Below, one piece after another: positions 24,005 to 36,450 of a DNA stretch of 64,000 bases (position 1 is the stretch's first letter; the number at the start of each line of letters is the position of its first letter). The notes below the pieces were generated by a model. The model saw nothing but the letters and a program-made list of their open reading frames with translations, ran no database searches and was not told the DNA's origin. The translations under genes and the position numbers were made by a program. Origin of the DNA: Uranotaenia lowii (Eukaryota > Arthropoda > Insecta > Diptera > Culicidae); contig NC_073691.1 in assembly GCF_029784155.1 (NCBI RefSeq), positions 28,191,976 through 28,255,975 on the forward strand, written 5' to 3'.

Positions 24005-26150
24005 ATCTGTTTTTTTTTAACTTTAAATTATATGATCTTAAATAATAATATTTTTCTTTTCCTATTTCTTTATGGAACGACATACCAGTAATACGTGTAT
24101 TTGATTTATTTTTTGGAATCCATTTTCTATTCGTTCATTGCAAAAAATCACCTTTAAAGTAGAACACATAGAACAGGGAAATCTTTTTAAAAAATAAATA
24201 ACACTATGGTTCTTTTTCCTGTTTCGTATGATTTATTTTATCTATTTTTTTTCTCGTTGGAATATACTCTGTAATAAATTCTGTTATTAATAGCATGAAA
24301 TGATTGAAGTTTTAACTATTTCAGAATTTTTTTTAAATTCGTTTGTCCCATTTTTATTCAATCTTTGAAATTTCCATCTCAAAGTTTATTATCTTTTTTT
24401 TTTGTTTCGCGTTACCTCCTTGGCTATATTTAAAATCCAGCTGTAGGTAATTTTTTTTTCATTTCTACCTATTTTATTGATTTGGATGTTTAATTCTAAT
24501 TTCTTGAAATATTATCGTTTTTTTTCTTTTCTTATCATCTCATTTGTTTATATTTATCTTTTAAAATCTATTTATTTATATTTTAAGTATTCACCTTTTC
24601 CGATTTATTTTTGTTTTGTTATTTCTAATTGTTTTTTCTTACTTTTTTTTATTTTTTATTATACAAATATCTTTTTATCTCTTTTCTCTCTTTTCTTCGC
24701 TTCATCCTATTTTTATCTCTTTTTTCTCTTTTTATCCTTTTCCTTGTTTTATTTTTTTTCTCTTCTTTTTTACTCTACATTTCATTTTCCCACTCATCTC
24801 TTTAAACTCATTTTTTTTTCGTTTATAACATTATCTTTATTATATATTGTTTTGGTTTATTTTTACTGTTTTTCATTTTTTATATTTTTTATTCCTTTTT
24901 TTATTCTTCTTTTTTTATTATTTTCCTTCTTTCTTCCTTTCGTATCTTTTATTTTATTTTTTTTTCTTTGTTGTTCCCCTTTTTCATCTTCATGTTTCTT
25001 TTCTCATTTTATGGCTTCTTTTGTTCATCTTAATTTTTTCTTACTTTTTTCTTTAATTGTGTTCTGTTTTCTTAATAAATGTTGATTTTTAATATTTTCT
25101 TTCTGTATGGACTCTCAATACTCTCATTTTTCCCTTTAATTTATCTTTCTCTCGTTAATTTATTTTTTCTCTTAAGTTTATTCTTTTTTTAAATATCGTT
25201 TATCTTTATATTCTTCGTTAACTTTTTTACCCATTACTTTTTTCCTTTTTTTTCATCTTTTTGCTCTTATTATATTTTCTCGTTTTTTCTCTTTTTCATA
25301 AAATCTGTTTCCCCTCTAAACACTTTGCGGACCAAATACGAGATATCTCGTTTTTTCGTTCCCCGTAAGTGTACTACACTTAGAAACATAACTCAAATGT
25401 TGTTAGTTTAATAATGAAATTACATTCGACTCAATTAAACACACCACTTTCAGTAACTAAAAGAAACTAGATTCGTAGAATTTGGTCCAGTAATTTCTGA
25501 GATAAAGAATCCCGAATTTTTGTGTTCTTCAGATTAGATTTTTCTCTTTTTTAAATATTTTATTCTTCTATAATTTATAACCAATTATTAATTTTTTTTT
25601 TACTTTATTACCAATTTTTCTTTAAATCTCTTTAACTTTTGTCCTTTTTTCCCTCTTAACTCTTTTTTTCTTTTCTCGGCAATACCCTTTCCATCTCTTT
25701 GTATCCTTCACTTGTTATTCTTTTGGTTTATAATCTTTTCTCCTTATTTTATTATAAGTATGACCCCTTTTTTCTATTGTTTCTTTTTTTTTATTTTTCT
25801 CTTAAAATTGTTTTCCCCTTTTTTTTCTTTATTCCATTTTTTAAATTCTTTTATTTCCATTTTTTTTAAATTTTATTTCTACTTTCTATTTTTCATTTTC
25901 TACCTTTTCATTTCGTTTATTTTTTCCATTTTTTTTTAATTATTTGATTCTATGTCTTTTTTTTATTCCTCGTTTTCTATTTTTCTAAATAATTTTTTTC
26001 TCTATTATTTTTCCCTTTCTTCTTGTTTTTCTTATTTCTCTTTATTCATTTATGGTTTTCTTTTTCCTTTTTTCTATTTTTTCTATTTTTTTTTCATTTT
26101 TATAATTTTTTTTCTTTTTTTCTTTTTTTCTTTTTTTCTTTTTTTTCTTT

Positions 26151-26181
<31 letters not shown>

Positions 26182-27890
26182 CTTTTTCTGTTTCTTTCTT
26201 TTTCTTTGTTTCTTTATTTTTCTTTGTTTCTTTATTTTTCTTTGTTTCTTTCTTTTTCTTTGTTTCTTTCTTTTTCTTTGTTTCTTTCTTTATCTTTGTT
26301 TCTTTCTTTTTCTTTGTTTCTTTCTTTTTCTTTGTTTCTTTCTTTTTCTTTGTTTCTTTCTTTTTCTTTGTTTCTTTCTTTTTCTTTGTTTCTTTCTTTT
26401 TTCTTTGTTTTTTTTCTATTTCTATTTCTTTTATTTTTTTAACTTTTTGTCCAGTTTTTCCAATTTTTTTATTTTTTTTCTTATCTTATTCTTATTTTCA
26501 AATTTGTTTTTTTTTCTCCTTTTTCAATTTTTTTCTTTTTTCTCTGTTTTTTATCTTTTTTTCTTAATTTTTTCTTATTTTTTTCCTATTTTTTTTTTTA
26601 ACTTTTTTCTTATTTTTTCTAGTTTTTTTACTTATTTTTTCAATTGTTTTTCTTTTTTTTTAATTCTTTGTTTACATTTTCACATTTTTTATTAAATTTT
26701 CAATTATTTTCTATCTTTTTTTTCCCTTTTTCACTTTTTTATTTATTTTCTCTCATTTTCTTGATTTTATATTTGATATGTCTCTTTTAGCTTTTCCATT
26801 ATTTTCACTTTTCTGATTTGCTGTTTTCCCCCTATTCATTCTTTTGCGCTTTTTTTATTTTCGCTTTTTTCCATTTTTTATCTTTTTCTCATTTTTCTCC
26901 TTATTCTCTGCTTTAACTCATTTTTTTTTATTTTGCGCAAATTTCAAATGTGTTTTTATTTGTTCTGATTTTTCTTGGTTCCCCAACATTTGACATCTGT
27001 CATGTTTTTCAATAAAGTGTGCCTTTTTATGTTTGTTTTTAAACATCCACTTTTTGTACGTGTTTTCGTCCCTTTTCATTTATTTTAAATTTATTTTTCG
27101 AATTTTCATCTGTGTAGTTTATTGTTTTTCTTTTGTTTCATGATTTCAAGAGTATTGTCTTGGTTCCTCAAAAATATAAAATGACATAACTTTCTTGATC
27201 ACATTCTTGTTTTTTTTTTCGTTTTTAATAATTTAGAATTTTTATTTTGTTTTTTTTTTATTATTTGGAATGTTTTTTATATTTTTATTAAGTAATTTGA
27301 TAATTCGTTTCAGTTTTTTTTTAATTAAAATATTTTCGTTTTTTTTTGTATCATTTTTATTTTGTTAATTCTGACTTTTTTTTTGTTTATTCTACAGTCT
27401 CTTTTTTTATTGTCCACTTGTTTCTTATTTGGCTTTTAACTAGTTTCTGTTTACTCCAATCTTGCTCTTATCGGTTTGTTTCAGTGCTTTTATTAAGTTT
27501 GCGCATACTCTGCTTCTTTTTGACTTTCCAGTTTGTTCTTCGCACACTTTATGTTAATCCACAGATTTTTTGCTAATCAATCTTGCCTTTTTTTCAAATT
27601 GTCTGTGTGCTTTTAATCTTTTATTCAATTCCTTCTGTTTTGCTTTTTATGTTATTGTTTTGGTTTCCTATTTTCTATTTTAAATGAATTTTTCTTAAGA
27701 GCTTTTTTTTTATTATATATTCTTTTTCCTTCATTCAATTGCACATGTTATTTTATTCTTTAACTACATATTTGAATTTGTTCCTAATGTTTATTGTATT
27801 ATATTTGTGTTTTTATCAGTTCTTAGTATCTTAGATTTTTACTATGTTTGCCTTCATCATTATTTAAATCCAGTTTTTTTATTCACGTCT
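24005..27890. repeat. T-rich (TC-rich) low-complexity block 2
   Basis: The plus strand is again strongly T-rich but with more C than block 1, giving TTTCTTT and TTTTCC words. It is interrupted by a short ordinary island at about 25320-25510 that includes a 14 bp palindrome (ACGAGATATCTCGT, 25338-25351). The Phe/Leu/Ser frames here are not genes. Confidence 0.85.
26195..26412. repeat. 18 bp pyrimidine minisatellite
   Basis: About twelve near-identical units of TTTCTTTCTTTTTCTTTG (18 bp), almost pure pyrimidine on the plus strand, are preceded by shorter TTTTTTTC runs (26100-26190). Such homopyrimidine DNA can form triplex structures; that is general knowledge, not shown here. Confidence 0.9.
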
Positions 27891-29860
27891 TTCAAAGCTG
27901 ACCAAAAACTATTTTAATTTTTTGAGAAAACTTAGGAATACAATTGAGAAAGTTCTAAATGTATACCTTGACTGCAAAAATGCTGTTAAACTAATCAATA
28001 CCACGCAAACTTGGATGGAGCCAAGAAATAATTGTAGGCTATTGGTCGCTGACTAACTGTGCTTCAGTTTAAATTATGGCGTCTTAAATGTGCTCTTAAA
28101 AGTGGTTGAAGAATGGTTTCAATTCTAGGTTAGGTTGCCGACATAATTATCATGTTGTCTACAATTTAAGGTTTCATTAGCACGGATATAGTTTATCCAT
28201 GTGCAGCATTGTGCTTGGGCAATCAACCATTAGTAGACCATGGGTGATTATGGCTCAGACAACAGTAGCAATTCATGAAATTTGAACCTAAACTTCAGAG
28301 GGTCGTTCGAAGTTTACAAAAAAAAAAATCTCAACCCTAGAAAAATGAACACGTCGCAAACAAACCCCTCAGCCGTCAACTGACCTTGATAGTGAACCCT
28401 CTTAGAGGATCCGTTTTTTTTTTCATCAATTTTCGCCCTTGCCCGTTGGATAAATGTTTACTAAACACTGCACCCAACCTCTGGGGACAAGTAGGTAGGT
28501 ACAGCTTACTGAAGTAACAGCTTCGCCAAACAACCATTAGAAAACTTGACGCGTGTTGACATATGGCAACATGTCAACACCCGGCTGGGACAACAACTAG
28601 TAGAGTAGTGCCTCGAGTCGCTACTTAGTCTCGCTCGTGTACCAGCTGGGCGACAGCTTATGAAAAATGGAAATCAGTTTCGCTCACATATTAAAATAAG
28701 GGGAAAATTGGCTTTTCCCTTACGCTGCTGTTCAGCTCTAGACTGAAACTGAGAGGGTAATATGGAAGTGAACTTGTCTTCGGAGCGTTTTTAATTTTCA
28801 TGGAACTGGGTCTCCAAAGCACCGGAAAGCTCGAAGAAACGTGTTGAAACAAACTCATCTGACAGCATTATTAGCATTAGGTGATTAATATTTATTGCCA
28901 CTAATCGTCAGACACGTGGCGGCACATCTATGACTATGTAGATGCTTCTTCGGGAAGATTTGTGTCTCCCAAGACAATTTTATTCAATTATTAAGAGAAA
29001 TTTTTAACAAATATGTAAAAAAAGGGTATGGGTCCGCCCTGTCATACATTTTAAAGATGTTAAACTAAACTCGAAATTTTAAATAACGGCATCGTTTTGT
29101 AAATAGACCAATCCAAAACATGATCTCAAACCTTCAAGACTGGACTCTAAACTGCGAGTAGCTACTAAATATCTCTTTAATCTAACAGACTTCATTTTGC
29201 ACGACCCAATGCTTGACGTCTCCCACAATCAACCACTTAAGCAGATCAAACCTTGAATGAAGTTGATTCAATTCGCCAAACACAACGAACGACGTGAGAA
29301 GCTAACTACTACTCGCCTTCCAGGAGAAGGCACATCTAGTTCATTCAATCTACAAACACCACCCTCTGTCTGCTTACTTTCTGTCTTTCCACCTCAAGAG
29401 ACAAACGAGAAACCCAAGAAGCCCAAGTTGACAATATCTTGGGCACAAATTTCCCTCAAACTCAGTAGTTTTCTTCCCTCGAGAAGGGTCTGTTTGTCTC
29501 TTCTCAAGGTGTCCCTCGTCTAGCTCAACGTCAAAATCAACGACATGCATGTGCGTTGACTTACTGACACAGTTTATATGGCTCGTTTGGCGTCCTACTA
29601 CCAACTAGCTACATTCAGAAAAGAGAGAAAGAAAGAAACAAGCTTATGATGATGTGGTGCAGCAGCATGCGCAGCGAATTTGGACGAAATTGAACCATCA
29701 GCAGCATCTCGTAGCCGATCCCAACTGGGCCGCCGCGTCAAGCTGGTCGATTTCAGTGTCGGTTGAAAGAATTGGAATATCAATAAATGAAGCTCCAGAA
29801 AGATAATTTCTACGATTGTACAGCTATTGAAATTTACTTCAAATAAATCTTTTCCTACCG
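27890..29860. other. Non-coding stretch
   Basis: Composition is ordinary, with a GC-richer part at about 28430-28960 and 29220-29760. Open frames at 29257-29523 (plus) and 29598-29972 (minus) have no recognisable domain or convincing splice context. No repeat family was identified. Confidence 0.4.
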
Positions 29861-29861
29861 T

Positions 29862-30385
29862 ATACATTTTGTAGATTGAACCAAAAAACTGACCTGTGCA
29901 AAATTTCAGCTCAATTGGACTAGATTTAGGGGTGCCCCAAAGCGCTAAAAGTTTCGATTTTTCGACCCTCAAATATCACCTGAAGGACCAAAGGAAAATC
30001 AAAATTCTAATTTTGATGCCAAATGGCCAAAAAGTGCATAAAACGTTGAATTCTTGTGTTATATCGAAAAACCATCTTTTTTTTGGTAAAAAATTGACTT
30101 TCTGGGGCTTCTGGGATTTTAAAAAATCACCCAAGGTAAGACCTCTAAGAAATCGGGAAAATCTAAGTTTTAATTTTGATGTCAAATAGCTTTTTTGGCA
30201 TAAAACTTCAAGATCTGGTATTATCTCGAAAACAATTGTTTGGACACAAATCGACTTTTTGAAACTTTTCAGGTTTTCCACAAACAGTCCCAGAAAACCG
30301 TTTTTTGGCCATTGAGCGCTTTGAGGCACCGCCAAATTTAGTCCAATTAAGCTGAATTTTTGCACAGGGCTGCCACCCTAATGGA
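29862..30385. mobile_element. Long inverted-repeat element, family L, copy B (truncated)
   Basis: The left part GTAGATTGAACC...CTGACCTGTGC...ATTTCAGCTCAATTGG pairs with the right part CCAATTAAGCTGAATTTTTG...CACAGGG in inverted order. The interior has two direct modules with TTTTGATGYCAAAT, CATAAAAC and TATCTCGAAAA, as in copy A. The outermost ends of copy A (GACCATTATTTTTC) are absent. Open frames across it on the minus strand are not genes. Confidence 0.65.
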
Positions 30386-31165
30386 GATAAAGACGAAAAA
30401 AAAACCCAAACGACTTTTGAAGAAAGAAGCTTCAAAATCTCTTCACAAGGTGAATTCTGAATTCGGATAGCTAGGACTACGGAACCTAAGGAAAAGTTAG
30501 ATTGTAGTTCAGAGATCATCAGAAGATCTGCAAGCGGTAGAGAGATTCTCCGGCTATAAGCGAAGAGAAATAAAAGGACTTTAGAGTAGAGCATACTTTC
30601 ACATTATTGTGTGCGCCGAACTGTGTTAAAGCACATTAACAGTTTACATTAAGTTGTGTATCAGAGTTTCAAAAGAGCAGGATGCACTGAGAGTGAAGAA
30701 TTATGCTTCAAAGGGTTTGATTACTCAAGGAACACAGATTAAGCCAACCAGCATTAGGAAGTTTTATTATGGTTTTATTACAGCATTTTAAATGCAGCTA
30801 AATAGTTTTAAAACTGTTTTATTCTGGTCATGAGAAATGCTTAGATTCTTTATTCACACATCCTTTTTAAATAGTTCTGAAAACGATAATATTTAAAGCT
30901 TTTACTCAATACATTATTTAAGTTGTTTAGGAAGAGTTCCGAAAGAAGTTTGATTCAAACCCTAATAAAATTAGGTGACAGTTCTCGATCAAGTTATAAA
31001 AACAGGGCACGTTCAGGCTAGATTGCACATATTTTAATTGCAATTCATATTTTTACACATTTTTGATGAGTCATGAGTGTTGGTTTTGAGTTAAATAGTA
31101 GACATGAGAATAAATATGAGGAAATATTTGTTGCTCAACGCCATAATGAATCCAAGAAGGTCGAT
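30386..31165. other. Non-coding stretch
   Basis: Nothing recognisable: no open frame with a domain and no clear repeat. Confidence 0.4.
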
Positions 31166-32270
31166 TCCGCTTTTTTTTCAAAGCTGTGAATTACTGAAAA
31201 ACTCATGAAACACAATATGGGTATTGGGTGAAAGGGCTACAAGTAGACGTCGAATTTCGCTGTCCACCGCCATCTTGAAATCCAAATTTACGGCATTCGC
31301 TCAACTTGAAAATGCTGTAAATGACTGAAAATCGCATTAAACCCTCGTAATATGGGTATTGCAAGGTTAGAGCTCAACGAATAGAAGTCAAATTTCGCTG
31401 TTCGAAGTCATCTTGAAATCCAAAATGGCGGCTTCCGCTTATCTTGAAAACACTGTAATTGACTGAAAATCGCGTGAAAGCCCCAGAATGTGGGTATAAG
31501 TTGAAAGAGCTAAACTAGAAGAAGTCGAATTTCGATATCTGATGCCATCCTTAAATCCAAGATGGCGGCTGCCGCTGAACCTTTGAATGCTGTAAACTAA
31601 TGAAACAAATGAACCCTCTACAATATGAGAATTGGGTGAAAAGGCTAAACTAGAAGCCGAATTTCAAATCTGGCTCTCTTCCCTCACAGATTCCACACAA
31701 CTGCCGATTACTTTAAACGACACATAGTAGGCAATGCTTTGACGGTCTTCGCTACTCTATTTTCCCCTTTCTATCTTTTCTTCGCTCTTCCGCTCACTCA
31801 ACCTAACCAAACAATTTGTCTATCTCGATCGTAAATAGATTCTCAAATCAACACATAACTAAATCATAATCGAACAGGTCGGGAGCGCGCACGAAACTGT
31901 CATGCGATTTTTGGTCATTTACACCATTTAAAGTTCAGCGGAAGCCATCATCTTTCATTTCAAGATGGCGTCAGAAAGGAAAAATTCTACTTCATCTAGT
32001 TTAGCCTTTTCACCCAATAGCCATGTTGTGGCGGTTTAATGCGATTCCTAGTCATTTACAGCATTGAAAGCTTAGTGGAAGCCATCTTGCATTCCAAGAT
32101 GGCGCCAGACAACCAAATTCGACTTCTTCTCGTTTCGCCCTTTCATCCAATAACAATATTGTGGAGGTTTCATGCGATTTTATGTCAACATTTTAAAGTT
32201 AAACGGGAGCCGCCATCTTGGATTTCAAAATGGCTTCGGACAATGAACTTCGACTTCAACTCATGGTTTA
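31165..32270. repeat. Inverted array of ~120 bp units with AAGATGGCG-type motifs
   Basis: Units of about 120 bp contain TGAAAATCGCRT, ATGGGTATTGGGTGAAA, GAAGTCGAATTTCG and a CCATCTTGAAATCC or AAGATGGCGGC box. About four lie in one orientation (31165-31680), a spacer of ~220 bp follows, and about three lie in the opposite orientation (31900-32270). The plus frame at 32039-32419 crosses the inverted half and is not a gene. The whole block could fold on itself. Confidence 0.75.
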
Positions 32271-32690
32271 TTCCACGGGTTTATTCACAATCAATCCCCA
32301 ATTTATTTAATTTAATAAGTCTGTCCTCATTTACTGTACTAATGATTTACAACTCAGAAATGAGGAACTCATCCTACGCGTGTTATTGGTTGGCTTGTGA
32401 GAGAAACGCCAAATTTTAGCTATTTGTATGGCTCTCATAAAACCATTATAAAACAAATTAGCCATTTATCTGACCAGAATAATACTATTAAGCATTAACG
32501 CCGATGGGCACAAAATGACGCCATGTTGATGGATTCACAATGTCAAGTATTTGAAAATATTTTTTCAGGCATTAACAAAAATAGGGATGAAAAAAGAAAT
32601 TGCGTTATCATGAAGATCAGATCTTAAGAAGCTGTATCCTACGTATTTGGATTGTGTTTTTAAATGTAAATTCCTTACTTCGCGCCAATA

Positions 32691-33553
32691 CACAGTGATT
32701 TAAAACTCGAAAAACGTGTTCATGGGCTTTTTGAAGGCTTAATTGTCAAAATAGCTTTATGGTATGTTCTACAATGATTCATCATTTAAGAATGCGCATA
32801 TTTTATTGTAAAGTTTTTCCTGATCAATTCACCTATAAGTGAGATAATTTTTCTATTTTTTGTATTTATCATTTTACCACTATGACGTCTTTAAGAAAGT
32901 TGTAGATCATCAAATTTTAAGAATCTTCGTTGAAGACGTCAAAGAAAATGAAACAACATATTTGAACAACATTTTTCCAAAAACTAACCTCAAGAAACGA
33001 AAAATTCGTGAAACTATATGTCCATGAAAGTTCAAAGTTTTGGTATGTTTGCAACTTTTAGAGATATTGAACAAAGAAAACATGCCATTTTTAAAAGAAA
33101 TCTCCCAAAAAGTACCATTAAATTTCAAAATAGTGACTTGACACCTTCAATGCAGTTGTGCAGTTTTACAATTGTCACAACTCTCTCATACAAAGTTTGT
33201 CTCAAATCTCACTTCGAGAGAAGTTATAGGAATCTTTCGTTTTTTGAGGTTAGTTCTTGAAAAAATGTCTTTTAAACATGATGCTTCAAAAACTAAAACT
33301 ATAACGTCTTCAACGAAGTTTCTTAAAATTTGATGATCTACAACTTTTCTGAAGACGTCATAGTGGTAAAATTATAAATACAAAAAAAATGTAAAATAAT
33401 CTCACTTAAAGGTGAATTGATCAGGAAAAAAATTACAAAAAACTGTGCGCATTTTAAAATGATGAAACATTGTAGAACATATCATAAAGCTATTTTGACA
33501 TTTAAGCTTTCAAAAGGCCCATGATCACGTTTTTCGAGTTTTAGACCACTGTG
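32691..33553. mobile_element. Palindromic fold-back element, ~0.86 kb
   Basis: CACAGTG at 32691-32697 pairs with CACTGTG at 33547-33553. The arms match inward for about 320 bp through AAAACTCGAAAAACGTG, CAATTCACCTWTAAGTGAGAT, TATGACGTCTT and ACTAACCTCAAGAAACG, around a spacer of about 200 bp. Differences between arms are scattered substitutions. No target duplication was clear and nothing is encoded. It is most likely a MITE or foldback transposon. Confidence 0.75.
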
Positions 33554-33554
33554 C

Positions 33555-34264
33555 AACTGTCCTAAATTGTGAAAATACTTTTGATTGTCTAAGAAAAAAG
33601 GGCCAAAAAGATTAAGATCCTCGTTGGATGTTCTTGAGGCCCGAAACAGAGCCCGTGTGTTTTACGAAGTGTATTGATCGAAAAACTGCCGAAATATTTG
33701 TACCTACTTCGAGTTGCAAGAGTGCTTCGAAGCTTAGCAACTTCCCGGGTTCTAGTGCACATATGTGCTAGCTAGATAGTAATTCAATATGATGTGCACC
33801 GTTCAGCTCTGCTCTGCAGAAGATCCAAAGCCAGTAATAGCCACTGGGGGTGTTAAAGGTTATCAGAAGGATTTTAAAAAATAGAAGTTCTGTCTCGGTC
33901 GCCATGTAGGACATCAACACATCCTCGTCTATCATCGGACAACACTTCAGAGCTTTCATTTGACTTTTGAGGTACCCAAGAAATGGTCGTCAAAGGAGTA
34001 TGTCACCAACATGAGGCTTGAGAAGATGAAGCCCCAAAAAGTCGGGAATAATGTGCAACTCAGTTGTTTTCTGGCTGTGTTTATTTCAGTGTAGTTATTG
34101 ATTGAGAGTGCGTTCAGCTTAACCCACTATATCTGCATTGATAAATGGCTTATATATTTGCTAATTTGCCCTGATTTCAGAGAATTGGAGGAATAGTTTG
34201 AACGAATGAACACGAAATGATTGCCGCACCGAAAATGTCATGGTGATTTTCTTATAATTCATAT
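33555..34264. other. Non-coding stretch
   Basis: No supported gene. A minus-strand frame at 33768-33959 starts with ATG (MKALKCCPMIDEDVLM...) but has no family resemblance or splice support. Confidence 0.35.
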
Positions 34265-34530
34265 ACTTGCCGCAGCACGTGGCGTAGAGGATAGCCTTCA
34301 AGTCTTCTAAGCCAGAGGGTATGAGATCGAATCCCGATCACGGCATACATAGTACATTTTCTGTGGGTTGGTAGTTTTAGCATTTGTGAGATGCTAGCCA
34401 TCATATCCTCGAAAGATGTGCGCTTAGAGTAAAGAAAAAGAAATCTCTTCGAGGAAACATCAAGTTTCATTGAGATCCTGTATGAATGTGTTTGTGTTCG
34501 TTTAAAAAAAATCAAAAAAAAAGTTTAATC
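34265..34530 (+). mobile_element. tRNA-derived SINE
   Basis: The head resembles a tRNA gene. An A-box-like TGGCGTAGAGG is at 34280-34290 and a B-box-like GATCGAATCC is at 34325-34334, about 45 bp apart as in RNA polymerase III promoters. A non-tRNA body follows, and the 3' end is A-rich (TTTAAAAAAAATCAAAAAAAAAG). Length of about 265 bp fits insect SINEs. It cannot be a functional tRNA because the acceptor and anticodon stems do not pair. The exact family was not identified. Confidence 0.6.
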
Positions 34531-34559
34531 GATGGAGCTTTGAGTGTAAAATTGAACGC

Positions 34560-35135
34560 ATTTTCCCTTTATGCCTCCATCAAAGTCTTTACAGTGTCAT
34601 CCGGTACCAGTTTGGTGGGTTCATGTCCTTTGGAACAAAATGAACAGAATTGGCCTCACACTACTCCAGGACTCTTTTAGGATAGTGGTGTGATGCCAGA
34701 TCTCGCCGTTTAATGTGCCCTTTGTCACGAAAGGCTCACTCCTCAGTCCGCTAGAGCAGGTGGCCTGCCATACGAGATATTTTGAGGCGAACTTCGACTT
34801 TTTCTTCTTCATAAATTTGTCGTCCACATCGAACTTGCTCTTGTTGGTGAAAAAACTCCAACCCTGGAATTCGCTTAAAATCGGCTTTTATAAACGTTTC
34901 GTCGTCCATCACACAGCAGCCATTTTTTGTCAGCATCTTCTCGTATCCGTGCTCGAGTTTTAGCCGTCGATTGTTGCCACCCATCGCGCTTTGGGAAGTT
35001 CTGTACCTTGTATGTATGTATGTATGTATGTAGTCCAGCTTTCTTCTTTGCATTCTGGACGTAGCTCTGCGACATGCAAATCTTTTTAGCCAAATCGCGG
35101 CTTGAGACGTTGGGATTTTTCGATTCTAGACCTCC
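34560..35135 (-). pseudogene. Tc1/mariner (DD37E-type) transposase relic 1
   Basis: Read in shifting minus-strand frames, the order is a helix-turn-helix-like segment (NPNVSSRDLAKKICMSQSYV), a catalytic block (CCVMDDETFIKADFKRIPG), then SKFASKYLVWQATCSSGLRS and PFVTKGTLNGEIW. These follow the same order as in the copies at 48 kb and 57 kb. The DDET Asp is present, but the second Asp and the Glu are not recognisable. At least two frameshifts separate the blocks. A tetranucleotide (TGTA)n microsatellite at about 35009-35030 lies in the segment after KKKAGL, adding Tyr-Ile-His-Thr repeats. It is a dead relic of a cut-and-paste element. Confidence 0.8.
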
Positions 35136-36450
35136 ATTTTTGTTGAATCGAAAAACACGACTTCGAATTTGACAACACGTAAATAATACACATCAATGAG
35201 AAAGTGTGAAATATGGGGATGATTTTTATGGTAAAAAATTTATGCCCTGTTCGTCCTTTAAGTCAAATCGATCTATCCGAATTAGAAAATTTACTGTATT
35301 TCGATGAAATCGAGTCTTCAATTTCAAGATTACCTTCGTTTGATCATGTGTTGTGTTTTGTTGTATTTACCTGTATCGTAGTTAAACGTGATGGCGCAGA
35401 TGACTGGTCAGCGAGAAGTTTTTTTTTGGTTTAAATATTTTACCCCTTAACTTGAACGAACTGCTCACGAACTTGCGAGAAGGAATACTTTTTTTCCGTA
35501 GGGATTTTACACTTCAAAACTGGGCTAGACTGGAGAGAATCAATTCAACCGACTACCCAAGTAATGATCATCAGCTTAATCCGTTTTTTTTTGTAGAAAT
35601 ACGGTATCTTAGGTCCAAGAGCAAATGTGGAAAATCGAAATTTTCAGCAAAGTGTTAATGTCGAAGCACTCGTCTCGCAGAGTGTTCCCGAAGTTTGGAA
35701 CGTCTAGGGTTTGGTCAACCGTGGAACTTTCCAAGGTTCATGTCCATGTTCAGGAACCAAGAAAATGAACTGAACAATCTCATTTTCGGAGGATCTGAGC
35801 TTTTATCTAGAATTATCACTTCGAATCTTGAAGGTTAACAAAACAAAAATCATGGGCAATGGTCACAAACTTCACGAAACTTCAAAGATCACAACTTGAC
35901 CCCACCTTGGACTTCTTGGAGAAAAAAATTCACTACTGCTGACAAATGTATCAAGGTACTGGATGAAGTCTATTTCATTTCATAGTATTTATGATTCTGT
36001 TAGAAAAAAAGTTAGTCACCCTTGGTGACGATGCAATTTTAGTTTTTTTAGGCACAACTTTGTACCTTGAAGTGATGCTGTTTTTTTTTGCTATGCTGGA
36101 GCTGCGACTTCGGATTCAATCCAATCCACGGCTTGACATTCGTGCAAAAGATTGAATTTGACAAATCTGTTTTTGGTCAGGTCATCAGTTCATCTCTGAA
36201 GATTGTTAGGAGAAAAGCTGACCCCCAACTAACTATCTTAAAAATCCCGCGGCAAACATTAAGCCAAAAAAATGGAGACCACGTTTAATTGTACCAGCAG
36301 CACGTACCATTTTGCTGCTGCTGCTACTTTAACGACCCAAACGATGACTAAGCCGGTTGAGCTTCAAGCACGACTCAGCCGACGATGGCCACGGTTTAGG
36401 CAAAACCAAAGAAAAAAATGTCTCGCCATCATCATCCAAACCAGCAAAAT
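35136..36450. other. Unassigned stretch
   Basis: A plus-strand frame at 35213-35434 begins with ATG and is not low-complexity, but no family was recognised. A second frame (35452-35658) also has no match. Neither has splice or promoter support. No repeat was identified. Confidence 0.35.

Noticed and set aside
29598..29972. 124-codon minus-strand frame with His/Ala-rich end
   Set aside because: Overlaps family-L repeat sequence at one end and has no recognisable domain or exon signals.
32039..32419. 126-codon plus-strand frame
   Set aside because: Crosses the inverted half of the ~120 bp repeat array; by-product of the repeat.
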